The position numbers were made by a program, and so were the translations under genes. The notes under the pieces are model-generated. The model ran no database searches and had not been told where the DNA came from. It saw only the letters and a list, made by a program, of their open reading frames with translations. Shown piece by piece: positions 31,021 to 39,390 of a stretch of 64,000 nt of DNA. This stretch comes from Gordonia sp. UBA7599 (lineage in GTDB: Bacteria > Actinomycetota > Actinomycetes > Mycobacteriales > Mycobacteriaceae). Every line of letters starts with the position of its first letter. Position 1 is the first letter of the stretch. Location of the stretch: positions 59,342 through 123,341 of the forward strand of contig DLKD01000014.1 in assembly GCA_002477755.1 (NCBI GenBank). Reading direction: 5' to 3'.

Positions 31021-32220
31021 TCAATGGCGGCCCTGATCGGGCAGTGGTGCCTGCGCTGACCGGCGGTGCGCGCGTAGCAACGGCAGTGCGACGACGAGTG
31101 CGACCGCGGGCAGCGCGAAGCCGAATCCCAGCGCCGATGCGTTGCCGGCCAGTGCGCCCAGCGCCACTGCGCCGATCAGTGCGCCGCCGTAGTTGAACAG
31201 GTTGACCCGGGCGACGACCTCGTCGCTGCGATCGGGGTCGAGTTCGCCCGCCCAACTGAACGCGACCGGGACGAGCAGTCCCGCAGCTCCGCCGGCCAGC
31301 GCGAATCCGACGACCGCGGGACCCGGCGCATGGACCGCGACGACGAGCACGCACCCGACGAGGGCGACGAGTGAGCCGACGATTCCGGTGTGCAGCCGCC
31401 CCCAGCGTCGGACCATCGGGTCGGCGGCCAGCCGGCCCGCCAGGACGACGCCGAGGTAGGCGGCATAGGCCAGTGGTGCCACCGCCTTCGTCGTGCCGAG
31501 TCCGTCCTCCATGTACAGCGTGCTCCACGTCGCCACCGCGGAGTCGACGACGAACGCCGCGAACACGAGCCCGCCGACCATCCAGATCCCGCGCAACGGC
31601 AGACGCGCGCGGTCCTGTGGCTCGTGGGTCGGCGGGCGAGCGGTGATGTACCGGTCCCCGAACCGCAGGACGAGTGCCGCCACGACGACGGCGAGCACCG
31701 CCGCGACGATGACCGGTGTGAGTGCGTGCAGCCCGGTCGACTGGGCGCCCGAGGTGGCGAGTGCGCCCGTGATCGCCGCGACCGTGTACGCGGCGTAGAG
31801 GCGACCGAACAGCGGAGTCGACGATCGTGCTTCGGCAAGTGCGCCGGCCATGTTGGCGGCTGCGTCGACACAACCGAGGCCGACTCCGTAGACCACGACG
31901 GCCACGGTGAACATGGCGACGGTCGAGGCGTTGATCGCGACCACCAGCGAGACGGCCTGCAGGCCGAACCCGACCGCCAGCGCCCAGCGACTGCCCCGGC
32001 GGACGGCGATGACGTCGGCGAGCACCGAGCCACCCGCGGCCGCCACACACACGCCGAGCAGGATCGCCGAGATCAGCGTCTCGGTGAGGTCGAGGCGCTC
32101 CTTGAACGTCGGGAGCGTGGAGACGATGGCCGCGTAACCGAAACCCTGTGCCGCGAACGCGGCCGCGGTCACCGCCAGCGTCGACGTCGGGAGGCCGCGC
32201 CAACGAGTCGTCTCAGACAA
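31021..32220 (-). CDS. MFS transporter
   Basis: 399 aa, TTG start at 32220 with AGGAGG 5 nt upstream. Twelve hydrophobic segments are visible, with an ADVIAVRRGSRW loop between TM2 and TM3 as in major facilitator proteins. Sequence resembles YbjJ-type sugar or drug MFS proteins, but the substrate cannot be told. Its ribosome site lies inside a perfect inverted repeat, which may block translation. Confidence 0.8.
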   Translation of the reverse strand: MSETTRWRGLPTSTLAVTAAAFAAQGFGYAAIVSTLPTFKERLDLTETLISAILLGVCVAAAGGSVLADVIAVRRGSRWALAVGFGLQAVSLVVAINASTVAMFTVAVVVYGVGLGCVDAAANMAGALAEARSSTPLFGRLYAAYTVAAITGALATSGAQSTGLHALTPVIVAAVLAVVVAALVLRFGDRYITARPPTHEPQDRARLPLRGIWMVGGLVFAAFVVDSAVATWSTLYMEDGLGTTKAVAPLAYAAYLGVVLAGRLAADPMVRRWGRLHTGIVGSLVALVGCVLVVAVHAPGPAVVGFALAGGAAGLLVPVAFSWAGELDPDRSDEVVARVNLFNYGGALIGAVALGALAGNASALGFGFALPAVALVVALPLLRAHRRSAQAPLPDQGRH

Positions 32221-32221
32221 G

Positions 32222-32250
32222 CACTCCTCCTATCTCAGATAGGAGGAGTG
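32222..32250 (-). promoter_or_regulatory. perfect inverted repeat that buries the ribosome site of the MFS gene
   Basis: Two 14-nt arms (CACTCCTCCTATCT and its complement) are separated by a single base. On the transcript the 3' arm contains AGGAGG of the MFS gene and the 5' arm is CCUCCU, so the RNA hairpin hides the whole Shine-Dalgarno sequence. It could instead, or also, be a DNA operator. It lies in the 34-nt gap after the zinc-ribbon gene on the same strand. Confidence 0.7.
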
Positions 32251-32254
32251 TGCC

Positions 32255-32401
32255 CTACTTGCTCTCGTTGCTCTGGGGTTCGCTCTCGTGTCCCGGACAC
32301 CACTGGTCGGCGGGGACGGTCGCGCGGACCTCTTCGATGTGGGTGCCGCACCCGGCCCACGTCGTCTTGCCGCACACGGGGCACCGAACTGCTTCACACA
32401 T
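32255..32401 (-). CDS. small CxxC zinc-ribbon protein
   Basis: 48 aa, ATG at 32401 with GAGAGGA upstream; too short for most gene callers. Sequence MCEAVRCPVCGKTTWAGCG, then HIEEVRATVPADQWCPGH, with Cys/His spacing of a zinc ribbon. Small proteins of this form are widespread and unstudied in mycolic-acid actinobacteria. It lies upstream of the MFS gene on the same strand. The 32402-32580 gap holds no clear gene. Confidence 0.7.
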   Translation of the reverse strand: MCEAVRCPVCGKTTWAGCGTHIEEVRATVPADQWCPGHESEPQSNESK

Positions 32402-32580
32402 GGGCCTATCCTCTCAGTTCGCCGCAGCGGCCGCGGCGGCAGCGCTGAACTCGCGGAAGACCTCGAAGGCGCGGGCGGCGAAACCCGTACGAGACTCCCG
32501 CTAGCATCCCCCTGGGGGGTTAGGTGAGGTCTGCCGATTCTTTCAAGAGCCACCGCCCCCGGCGGGCGCAGACTGGATGC

Positions 32581-32970
32581 ATGAACGAGAGAAAAGACAT
32601 CAACATCTGGCCCGGCCTCGGCTACGACGACGCGATTGCGCAGCGGGCATGGCTGTCGAGACTCGGCTTCGAGGAGGGGATCCTCGTCGAAGGAGACGGA
32701 GACCACGAGGTGCAGCACTCGGAGATGCTCTGGCCCGACGGCGGGCGCGTCATGATCCACTCGCTGCGAAAGACGAGCGACCTACCCGGGGCCGTCGGGA
32801 CCGGCAACGTCTACGTCGTCGTCACCGACCCCGACGCGGTCTACGCCCGGGCCCGCGAGATCGACGCAACGATGGTGCGAGACATGGCCGAAGAGGACTA
32901 TGGATCACGAGGGTTCACGGTCTCCGACCCCGAGGGAAACGCATGGAGTTTCGGAACATACGCGGGCTGA
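32581..32970 (+). CDS. VOC-family protein (glyoxalase/bleomycin-resistance fold)
   Basis: 129 aa from the ATG at 32581. It has the paired beta-alpha-beta-beta-beta pattern: INIWPGLGYDDAIAQRAWLSRLGFEE and NVYVVVTDPDAVYARAREIDATMVRDMAEEDYGSRGFTVSDPEGNAWSFGTY, the last being the typical C-terminal 'DPEGN.W.FG' motif. Likely binds a small ligand or metal; substrate unknown. The AraC gene overlaps its end by 28 nt, so the two are one unit. Confidence 0.85.
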   Translation: MNERKDINIWPGLGYDDAIAQRAWLSRLGFEEGILVEGDGDHEVQHSEMLWPDGGRVMIHSLRKTSDLPGAVGTGNVYVVVTDPDAVYARAREIDATMVRDMAEEDYGSRGFTVSDPEGNAWSFGTYAG

Positions 32971-33749
32971 GCAGCAATCCACCGCCGCTGCCCGCCGGCG
33001 TCACCGTCACGCCGTACCGAATCGTCGGCGCGCAGCCCGGTGAGCACATCGGCTTACCGTCGTCGACCATCACGCTCGTCGTCGACCTCGGCAACGGCCT
33101 GGATCTGGGCGAACCGGGCCGCGCGGGCGTGCGGACCTTCCAATGCTGTTTGGGCGGGATGCACCTGGAACCGGTGACCATCCATCACGACGGCTCGCAG
33201 GTCGGCGTACAGGTGAACCTCGACCCGGCCGCCTTTCGTGCGCTGTTCGCCATGCCGCCCGGCGAGTTGTGGAGTGCGAACATCGATCTCGATGCCGCCG
33301 CGCCCGCGCTGGCGCGCCGACTCTACGACGAGGCTGGGTCGGCGGTGTACGAGGACCGCGGGCTCGTCGTCGGCGACATCATCGCCCAGGCGTTGCGCGA
33401 CTCGGCCGACGGTGCCGACCCCGATGCCGAGCACGCGTGGCAACTCATCCAGCGCACCCGGGGCCGCATCACCGTCGCGACGCTTGTCGAGATGTCGGGA
33501 TGGTCGGCGCGCAAACTCACCGGGGTGTTCACCGCCGAGTACGGCATCGGTCCCAAACAGGCGGCCCGGCTTGCGCGCTTCGAGCACGCCCGCGCGCGGC
33601 TGGAGGGCGGCGAGCCGATCGCCGAGGTCGCCGTCGAATGCGGTTATGCCGACCAGGCCCACCTGACACGCGAGTTCGCCACCATCACCGGCCACCCGCC
33701 CAAGGAATTCCTGCGGGTGCGCGCGGCCGAGTTCAGCGACGCTACTTGA
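32943..33749 (+). CDS. AraC-family transcriptional regulator
   Basis: 268 aa from the ATG at 32943, inside the end of the VOC gene. The N-terminus is a cupin-like sensor domain. The C-terminus has the AraC HTH pair: ITVATLVEMSGWSARKLTGVFTAEYGIGPKQAARLARFEHARARL and EPIAEVAVECGYADQAHLTREFATITGHPPKEF. It probably controls its own VOC operon or the NCS1 transporter gene, which is convergent and overlaps its 3' end by 8 nt. Confidence 0.88.
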   Translation: MEFRNIRGLSSNPPPLPAGVTVTPYRIVGAQPGEHIGLPSSTITLVVDLGNGLDLGEPGRAGVRTFQCCLGGMHLEPVTIHHDGSQVGVQVNLDPAAFRALFAMPPGELWSANIDLDAAAPALARRLYDEAGSAVYEDRGLVVGDIIAQALRDSADGADPDAEHAWQLIQRTRGRITVATLVEMSGWSARKLTGVFTAEYGIGPKQAARLARFEHARARLEGGEPIAEVAVECGYADQAHLTREFATITGHPPKEFLRVRAAEFSDAT

Positions 33750-35172
33750 CGGTGCGCTTGGCGACCTGCTGTTCGCGTGGCGCGATCATCTTCTTCAGCC
33801 CCAGGCCGTAGACGACCGCCGACGCATAGAAGCCGACCAGCATGCCCAGCGCGGCGTAGGAGACCCCGCCGTGCGGCATGCGTCCGCCGTCGAAGATCTG
33901 CAGGGCGTACAGGCACACCGAGCCGATGACCGCGATGGCGACCGAGAACAGCCCCCACTTGTAGGACAGCGTGTTGTCGTACAGCAGCCCGGTCACGTCG
34001 ACCTTCCGCTTGATGTACTGGTCCATCAGGATCGTGTTGAGCCAGGGCCCGATCCAGTAGCCGACGACCATGATGAAGCCCTCGAAGTTCGACGGCACGT
34101 TCTGCAACGCCGCCCAACCGAGCAGGAACGCCAGGACCGTCCACAACAGTGGCCCGACCAGGCGATTCGCTGCTGCGCTGACACCGGCCTTCTCCAACGA
34201 GACCAGCTTGCTGACCGAGCCGAGGGTGACCGTGTTCGACGAGAACGAACCGATCAGGAAACCGAGGAGCACCAGCACGCCCAGCACTGCGGGCAGGTCG
34301 TCGGTGAATTGCTTGACCGGGTTGTCCTGGTCGGTCAGGCCGACGGCGATCGCCGCCGCGACACCGACGCTCATCAGGAACATCGACGAGCAGAACAGCC
34401 CGAGCGCAGCGCCGATGCCGGCGGCCTTCGGCGACACCGTCGGGGCGTAGGAACTGAAGTCGGTGGCGTAGGGGCCCCACCCGACGGTGTACGCCCAGGC
34501 CATGCAGGCGACGACGACGATCGCGATGAGTGCGTTCAGGTTCCACTCGGTGGCCGGTCCGGAGGACGGCTCGGCGTTGACGAACGTGATGATCCCGGCG
34601 ATCACCATGAGGACCAGGGTGATCGGGAACAGGATGCGCTGGAACATCCCGTAGTTGAAGTTCACCCGCGTGCCGAGCGCTGCGACGAGGAGCTGGAGCA
34701 CGACGATGATGGCCAGTGCGCCGAGCGTCTTGATGCCGAACAATGCGTTCAAGGCGAGCGCGGCCACCACCGAGTTGACGGTGAACCAACCCAGCGAGCT
34801 CAGTACCGCCATGACGGTGGTGACGATCATGTTGCCCTTGGACCCGAACGCGAGCTTGCCGAGCGCGATCGGCGGCATGTGCAGCCGGACCCCGGTCGCG
34901 GTGAGCAGGCCGTGGGTGAGCGCACCGAATGCGGTGCCGAGGAATACGCCCAGCAGCGCCTGCGTGAAGCTGAGGTCGATGAAGTAGACCGCAATCATGC
35001 CGACGTAGATCGCGCCGAACTCGATGTGCGGTGTCACCAGCCAGGTCCAGAAGAACATCCACGGACTGCGGGTCTTCACGGGTTCGGCGACCTCGGTGCG
35101 GTCTGGGCCTGGATCGGGTCCGTAGCCGGCGACTCGTGCGCCGGCGGTGAGATCGTCAAACGTGGTGGTCAT
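33742..35172 (-). CDS. NCS1-family permease (purine/cytosine/allantoin-type)
   Basis: 476 aa from the ATG at 35172. About 12 hydrophobic segments; the start region WMFFWTWLVTPHIEFGAIYVG and the segment FGSKGNMIVTTVMAVLSSLGWFTVNSVVAALAL are typical of NCS1 cation symporters for nucleobases and related compounds. The VGWGPYATDFSSYAP motif in the middle is conserved in cytosine permeases. The longer frame to 35370 lacks membrane character. The substrate is not determinable from sequence alone. Confidence 0.85.
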   Translation of the reverse strand: MTTTFDDLTAGARVAGYGPDPGPDRTEVAEPVKTRSPWMFFWTWLVTPHIEFGAIYVGMIAVYFIDLSFTQALLGVFLGTAFGALTHGLLTATGVRLHMPPIALGKLAFGSKGNMIVTTVMAVLSSLGWFTVNSVVAALALNALFGIKTLGALAIIVVLQLLVAALGTRVNFNYGMFQRILFPITLVLMVIAGIITFVNAEPSSGPATEWNLNALIAIVVVACMAWAYTVGWGPYATDFSSYAPTVSPKAAGIGAALGLFCSSMFLMSVGVAAAIAVGLTDQDNPVKQFTDDLPAVLGVLVLLGFLIGSFSSNTVTLGSVSKLVSLEKAGVSAAANRLVGPLLWTVLAFLLGWAALQNVPSNFEGFIMVVGYWIGPWLNTILMDQYIKRKVDVTGLLYDNTLSYKWGLFSVAIAVIGSVCLYALQIFDGGRMPHGGVSYAALGMLVGFYASAVVYGLGLKKMIAPREQQVAKRTVK

Positions 35173-35338
35173 GTGGTGCTCCCCCCGGATGGGACACGGT
35201 TGCCGACCGCTAGGCGGTTTTACGTGATGTAACTCCGCTAAACCTAGCCTGATGGTGAGGGCGAGTGCGGTGTGTCCCCGAAACCCGTCGACCAGAGGGC
35301 CCTCGCAGGGAGGTATTCCCCTTCTGGCCCGATATTTG

Positions 35339-36502
35339 TCAGCTTTGCGAGGAGCCCAGGCCGTCGGCAAGGCCCGACGACGGTGCCTCGGGGATCGGTC
35401 CGCTGATGCGCGCGTCCAGTGCCTTCATCAGAACCGGCCAGGCGGTGAACAGCTCGTCGCGCCAGTACTCCCAGCGGTGGGTGCCCGACGCCTTGACGCT
35501 GCCCTGGAACGGGATGCCCAGCTTCTTGAGCCGATTGGTCATCCGGCCGGTGCACACTGCGCTGCCGAATTCGAGGAAGGCGCCCTTGACGGTCGTGTCC
35601 AGCGGATCGGCAGCCACGTTGTTGTAGGTGCCCGGCATGCCGCTGCCCGACGAGAGGTAGACGGTCTTGCCCGCCAACTGCTCGGCGTTGACGAAGGGGT
35701 CGTGTGCGCGCCACGCCGGGTCGGTGAACTTGCCCCACATGTTGACCGAGTTCCCGCCGCCGCGGCTGATGTCCCACTGGGTGAGGAACTGGTTCTCCGG
35801 GCTGGAGATGTTGGCGCAGTCGCTGAATCCGCCGACCGCGGTGTACATGTGGGGGAATCGGGTCGCGATGGCCAGCGCAGCGAGTCCGCCCATCGATGCG
35901 CCGGCGATCGCCGCCACCCCGTTGGATCCGAAGCGCTGAGCAAGCAGCGGCGGGAGTTCGCGGGTCAGGAAGGTCTCCCACATGAACTTCTTGTTGCCCA
36001 TCCCGGGCTCGGGGGCCTGCCAGTCCGTGTAGTAGCTGTGCGGGTCGCCGACCGGTGTCACGACGTTCACGTCGGTCTTCGACGCGAGGTCGGCCAGCCG
36101 TGTCTCGGAATACCACCCGGACTCGGTCTCGCGGGCCTCAGCGCCGTCGAGGAAATAGATCGTCGGACGCTTGCCCGGACGCGCTTTCAGACGCACCTTC
36201 TGGCCGGGCCGCGCAGGGCGGGCCGGGTCGTACGGGCGTTGCAGGTCGACGACGACCTCGCGTTCCATCGCCGCGGAGAACACCCGCAACCGCTCGCGCC
36301 CTTTGAACGGCGTGACCGACACGATCCGAGGACTCGGCGCAGTCGGGCCAGCCGCGGGGCCGGGTGGTCGCGGGGGTGGCGGAGCTCCGTCGGCGACGGT
36401 GGTACCGATGGTCAGGCCGACGGCCAGTGTCGTCGCCACCGCGACGCTGGTCCGCACCAGAGGTTGTCTCAAGCTATTCGGCCTTTCCTTGACGCGCCGC
36501 AT
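35339..36502 (-). CDS. secreted mycolyltransferase/antigen 85-like esterase
   Basis: 387 aa. Signal peptide near residues 12-40 (LVRTSVAVATTLAVGLTIGTTVADGA) followed by a Pro-rich linker. The fold is the esterase D/antigen 85 family: PTIYFLDGAEA, NVVTPVGDPHSYYTDW, nucleophile in GASMGG, and C-terminal GTHRWEYWRDEL with the catalytic His. Antigen 85 proteins transfer mycolic acids onto arabinogalactan and trehalose in the envelope. A relative is encoded at 41242. Confidence 0.87.
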   Translation of the reverse strand: MRRVKERPNSLRQPLVRTSVAVATTLAVGLTIGTTVADGAPPPPRPPGPAAGPTAPSPRIVSVTPFKGRERLRVFSAAMEREVVVDLQRPYDPARPARPGQKVRLKARPGKRPTIYFLDGAEARETESGWYSETRLADLASKTDVNVVTPVGDPHSYYTDWQAPEPGMGNKKFMWETFLTRELPPLLAQRFGSNGVAAIAGASMGGLAALAIATRFPHMYTAVGGFSDCANISSPENQFLTQWDISRGGGNSVNMWGKFTDPAWRAHDPFVNAEQLAGKTVYLSSGSGMPGTYNNVAADPLDTTVKGAFLEFGSAVCTGRMTNRLKKLGIPFQGSVKASGTHRWEYWRDELFTAWPVLMKALDARISGPIPEAPSSGLADGLGSSQS

Positions 36503-36627
36503 CCCCAGTCACACGCGTCACTTCAGTAACAGCGAGAAGTATGTGCGGTTTGTGGTCATGAGCGCTAGCCCCGTCGCCGAACCGAGACGCCGCCGTGATG
36601 AACGGTGGTCGAGGGTGCAGTGAGCCG

Positions 36628-38103
36628 CTACGCCGTGATCGATGCCCGTTCGGCGGCGCGGCCGAAGACCATCTGCTCACCGATGCGGTCGAAGCGGTGG
36701 TCGATGGCGTCGGCGAAGTAGTTCTGCCGCACGTTCCACGGCCGCTTGGTGCCAGACTTCGGCAGCGCATGCGGTGACCTCGCGACGTAGCCGGCTTGGA
36801 TATCCCAGGCCAGTTTCTCGGCTTGCGGCTTGCCGCTCAGATGCGGATAGGCGTGGGTGTACCCGTGAGAAGTCATGTAGGACAGCAGCTTTGCCACCTT
36901 GACGGCCGTGATGTCGGCGCGCAGCGTCCACGAGGCGTTGGTGTAGCCCACGCACCACGCCAGGTTGGGCACCTCGTCGAGCATGTGCGCCTTGTAGATG
37001 AACCGGTCCTGCGGTTTGATCTCGGTGCCGTCCAGGCTGATCGTCACGCCGCCGAGGGCCTGCAGTTGCAGCCCGGTTGCGGTGACCACGATGTCGGCCT
37101 CGATATGCCCGCCGGAGCGCAGTGCGATGCCGGTCGCGTCGAAGCGCTCGATGTGATCGGTGACGACCTCGACCCGACCGGAGCTGATTGCACCGAACAG
37201 GTCGCCGTCGGCGTCCAGGCACAGTCGCTGGTCGTAGGGGTCGTAGCTTGGGTTGAAGTGGATGTCGACGGGATACCCGGCGGGCAGATTCGCCACCGCC
37301 GTCCGGCGCAGCAGCGATTTCATGGTCCCGGGTGACTTACGGGAGACGAGCCAGAGCATGCCTTCCAGGAGCGCGGCGCTCCATTTGGCGACCGCGTGAG
37401 ACGTGCGCTGCGGTAGCACTTTTCGAACCAGCTCGGTAAACGCCGAGATCCGTCCGCTCTTGATGATGTAGGTGGGGGAGCGTTGCAGCATCGTCACCCT
37501 GGCGGCGTCCCGCGCCAGTGCGGGGACCAGCGTGATCGCCGTGGCGCCGCTGCCGATCACCACCACCCGCTTGCCCGCGTAGTCCAGGTCCTCCGGCCAG
37601 AACTGCGGGTGCACCAGGATGCCGGCGAAGGTCTCCAGGCCGGGGAAATCGGGGGTGTAGCCCTGGTCGTAGGAGTAGTAACCGCTGCCGAAGAACACGA
37701 ACCGCGCACGGTAGGACTGTTCGACGCCGTCCTCGATGGCCCGCACCGTCCAGGTGTCGGTGGCGCCATCCCAGTCGGCCGACTGTACGTGGCTGCCGAA
37801 CCGTACGTGGTCGTCGATTCCGTACTTGTGGGCGGTCTCAGCCAGGTACTCGCGGATGTCGGTGCCGTCGGCGACGTCTTCCTTGCGGGTCCACGGTTCC
37901 CACGGGAAGCTCAGCGAGTAGATGCTGCTGTCGCTGCGCACACCGGGGTAACGGAACAGATCCCAGGTGCCTCCGATCTGGGCGCGGCGTTCCAGGATCA
38001 CATAGCGCAGTGCCGGGTTGCGTTGATGGATCCGGTACGCCGCACCGATGCCGGAAATTCCAGCACCGACGATGACGACGTCGACGTTCTCGGTTGCGGT
38101 CAC
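36628..38103 (-). CDS. EthA-like flavin monooxygenase (Baeyer-Villiger type)
   Basis: 491 aa, close in length to mycobacterial EthA. First FAD motif VGAGISG (12-18), then GGTWDLFRYPGVRSDSSIYSLSFPWEPW, the Baeyer-Villiger fingerprint FAGILVHPQFWP (FxGxxxHxxxW), the NADPH motif VVIGSGATAITL, and the C-terminal ATGLQL. It inserts oxygen next to ketones or oxidises S/N in thioamides. Divergent from the acyltransferase gene; no EthR-like repressor is adjacent. Confidence 0.9.
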   Translation of the reverse strand: MTATENVDVVIVGAGISGIGAAYRIHQRNPALRYVILERRAQIGGTWDLFRYPGVRSDSSIYSLSFPWEPWTRKEDVADGTDIREYLAETAHKYGIDDHVRFGSHVQSADWDGATDTWTVRAIEDGVEQSYRARFVFFGSGYYSYDQGYTPDFPGLETFAGILVHPQFWPEDLDYAGKRVVVIGSGATAITLVPALARDAARVTMLQRSPTYIIKSGRISAFTELVRKVLPQRTSHAVAKWSAALLEGMLWLVSRKSPGTMKSLLRRTAVANLPAGYPVDIHFNPSYDPYDQRLCLDADGDLFGAISSGRVEVVTDHIERFDATGIALRSGGHIEADIVVTATGLQLQALGGVTISLDGTEIKPQDRFIYKAHMLDEVPNLAWCVGYTNASWTLRADITAVKVAKLLSYMTSHGYTHAYPHLSGKPQAEKLAWDIQAGYVARSPHALPKSGTKRPWNVRQNYFADAIDHRFDRIGEQMVFGRAAERASITA

Positions 38104-38264
38104 AGGCGCCTCTCCCGATCACGGTGTGGTGCTCGTCACTCCACGATATAGTGCGGTGCGACGCTCGCCAGCGATAGTTGGCGAACTTCAGCGCCACGGT
38201 CGATCGCCATTTTGGTGATGCGTGGACCCGTGGAGTCGTGACGGGAGCCCAATAGGATCGGCGC

Positions 38265-39380
38265 ATGGCCGCCCGCGTCCCCGCGCTCACCGGTATCCGC
38301 ACGCTAGCGGCGCTATCGGTGTGCCTTACTCATGCCGCCTACTGGACCGGGCACTACCAGGACACCTACGCCGGACGGCTCAGCGCGCGCTTCGAGGTCG
38401 GGGTGACGATCTTCTTCGTGCTCTCGGGCTACCTGCTGTACTCGGCATGGGTCACCCGACTGAGAAAGGGACCCGACGCCGAGCCCGTGTCGATCCCCAC
38501 TTACTTCGCCCACCGCGCGCGGCGGATCCTGCCCGCCTACTGGCTCACCGTCGTCGGGGTCTATCTGGTTTATCTCGTGCGGGAGAACCCCACCGAGTAC
38601 GGCGCCGGATGGGGTGGGTTCTGGCGGAACATGACGTTCACCCAGCTCTTCGGGCTCGGGCACCAGCACACCGGGTTGACGCAGATGTGGAGCATGGTCG
38701 CGGAGGTGGCCTTCTATCTCGTGCTGCCGGTCATCGCGATCCTCGGCGTCGCGATTTGTCGACGACGATGGCGTCCAGACCTCCTGTTGTGCCTGCTCGG
38801 AGCAGTGGCGTTGGTCTCACCGCTGTGGATCTTCGCGGTCGTCGGCGCCGACGTCGACATCACCGCCCGCATCTGGCCGCCGACATTCTTCTGGTGGTTC
38901 GTCGCCGGGATGGTGCTGGCCGTCTGCGTCCCGCTGGTGGCTCGGGTGAACACTGCGTGGTGGGTCGTCGCAGGCGCCGCAGCGTTCCTCGTGTCGGGTA
39001 TGTCGGCCGCCGGCGGGCCGACGATGAGCCCCAACACCGCCGCCGAGACGATCGTCAAACACGTCCTGTATCTCGTTGTCTCCCTTGGGTTTATCGTCCC
39101 GCTCGCGGTCAACGGCAGTGGTGGTGCCGACGACTGGTGGTCGCGGATCTGGGCGAGCCGACCGGTGCGCTGGTTCGGCGAGATCTCCTACGAGTTCTTC
39201 TGTGTGCACGTCCTCGTCCTCGAGTTCGTGATGAGCCTGCTGGGGTATCAGGTGCTGGCGACGGGGTCGATGTGGTTGACGTTCCTCGTCACGACTGCCC
39301 TCGCGACCCCGCTGGCGTGGCTGCTGCACCGGGTCACCAGGCCGATCTGGCACCGAAACAGTGTCGGCGCGGATCGGTAG
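38265..39380 (+). CDS. membrane acyltransferase (OafA/acyltransferase 3 family)
   Basis: 371 aa, ATG at 38265. The first span carries the family motif RVPALTGIRTLAALSVCLTHAAYW with the catalytic His-containing helix end, and FEVGVTIFFVLSGYLLYSAWV follows. About ten spans in total. These proteins O-acylate sugars, lipids or peptides at the membrane. Target unknown; it may act on cell-envelope glycans given the neighbouring esterases. Confidence 0.87.
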   Translation: MAARVPALTGIRTLAALSVCLTHAAYWTGHYQDTYAGRLSARFEVGVTIFFVLSGYLLYSAWVTRLRKGPDAEPVSIPTYFAHRARRILPAYWLTVVGVYLVYLVRENPTEYGAGWGGFWRNMTFTQLFGLGHQHTGLTQMWSMVAEVAFYLVLPVIAILGVAICRRRWRPDLLLCLLGAVALVSPLWIFAVVGADVDITARIWPPTFFWWFVAGMVLAVCVPLVARVNTAWWVVAGAAAFLVSGMSAAGGPTMSPNTAAETIVKHVLYLVVSLGFIVPLAVNGSGGADDWWSRIWASRPVRWFGEISYEFFCVHVLVLEFVMSLLGYQVLATGSMWLTFLVTTALATPLAWLLHRVTRPIWHRNSVGADR

Positions 39381-39390
39381 TATTGGTGAG

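Noticed and set aside
32402-32580. Small minus-strand gene ending in an Ala-run (FAARAFEVFREFSAAAAAAAAN)
   Set aside because: The frame looks coding at its end but has an upstream stop and no start codon or ribosome site; a frameshifted remnant is possible but cannot be supported.
35339-36502. IdeR-like sequence near 35230-35250
   Set aside because: Only one half-site (AACCTAGCC) is present and it does not lie at a promoter of a likely iron gene.
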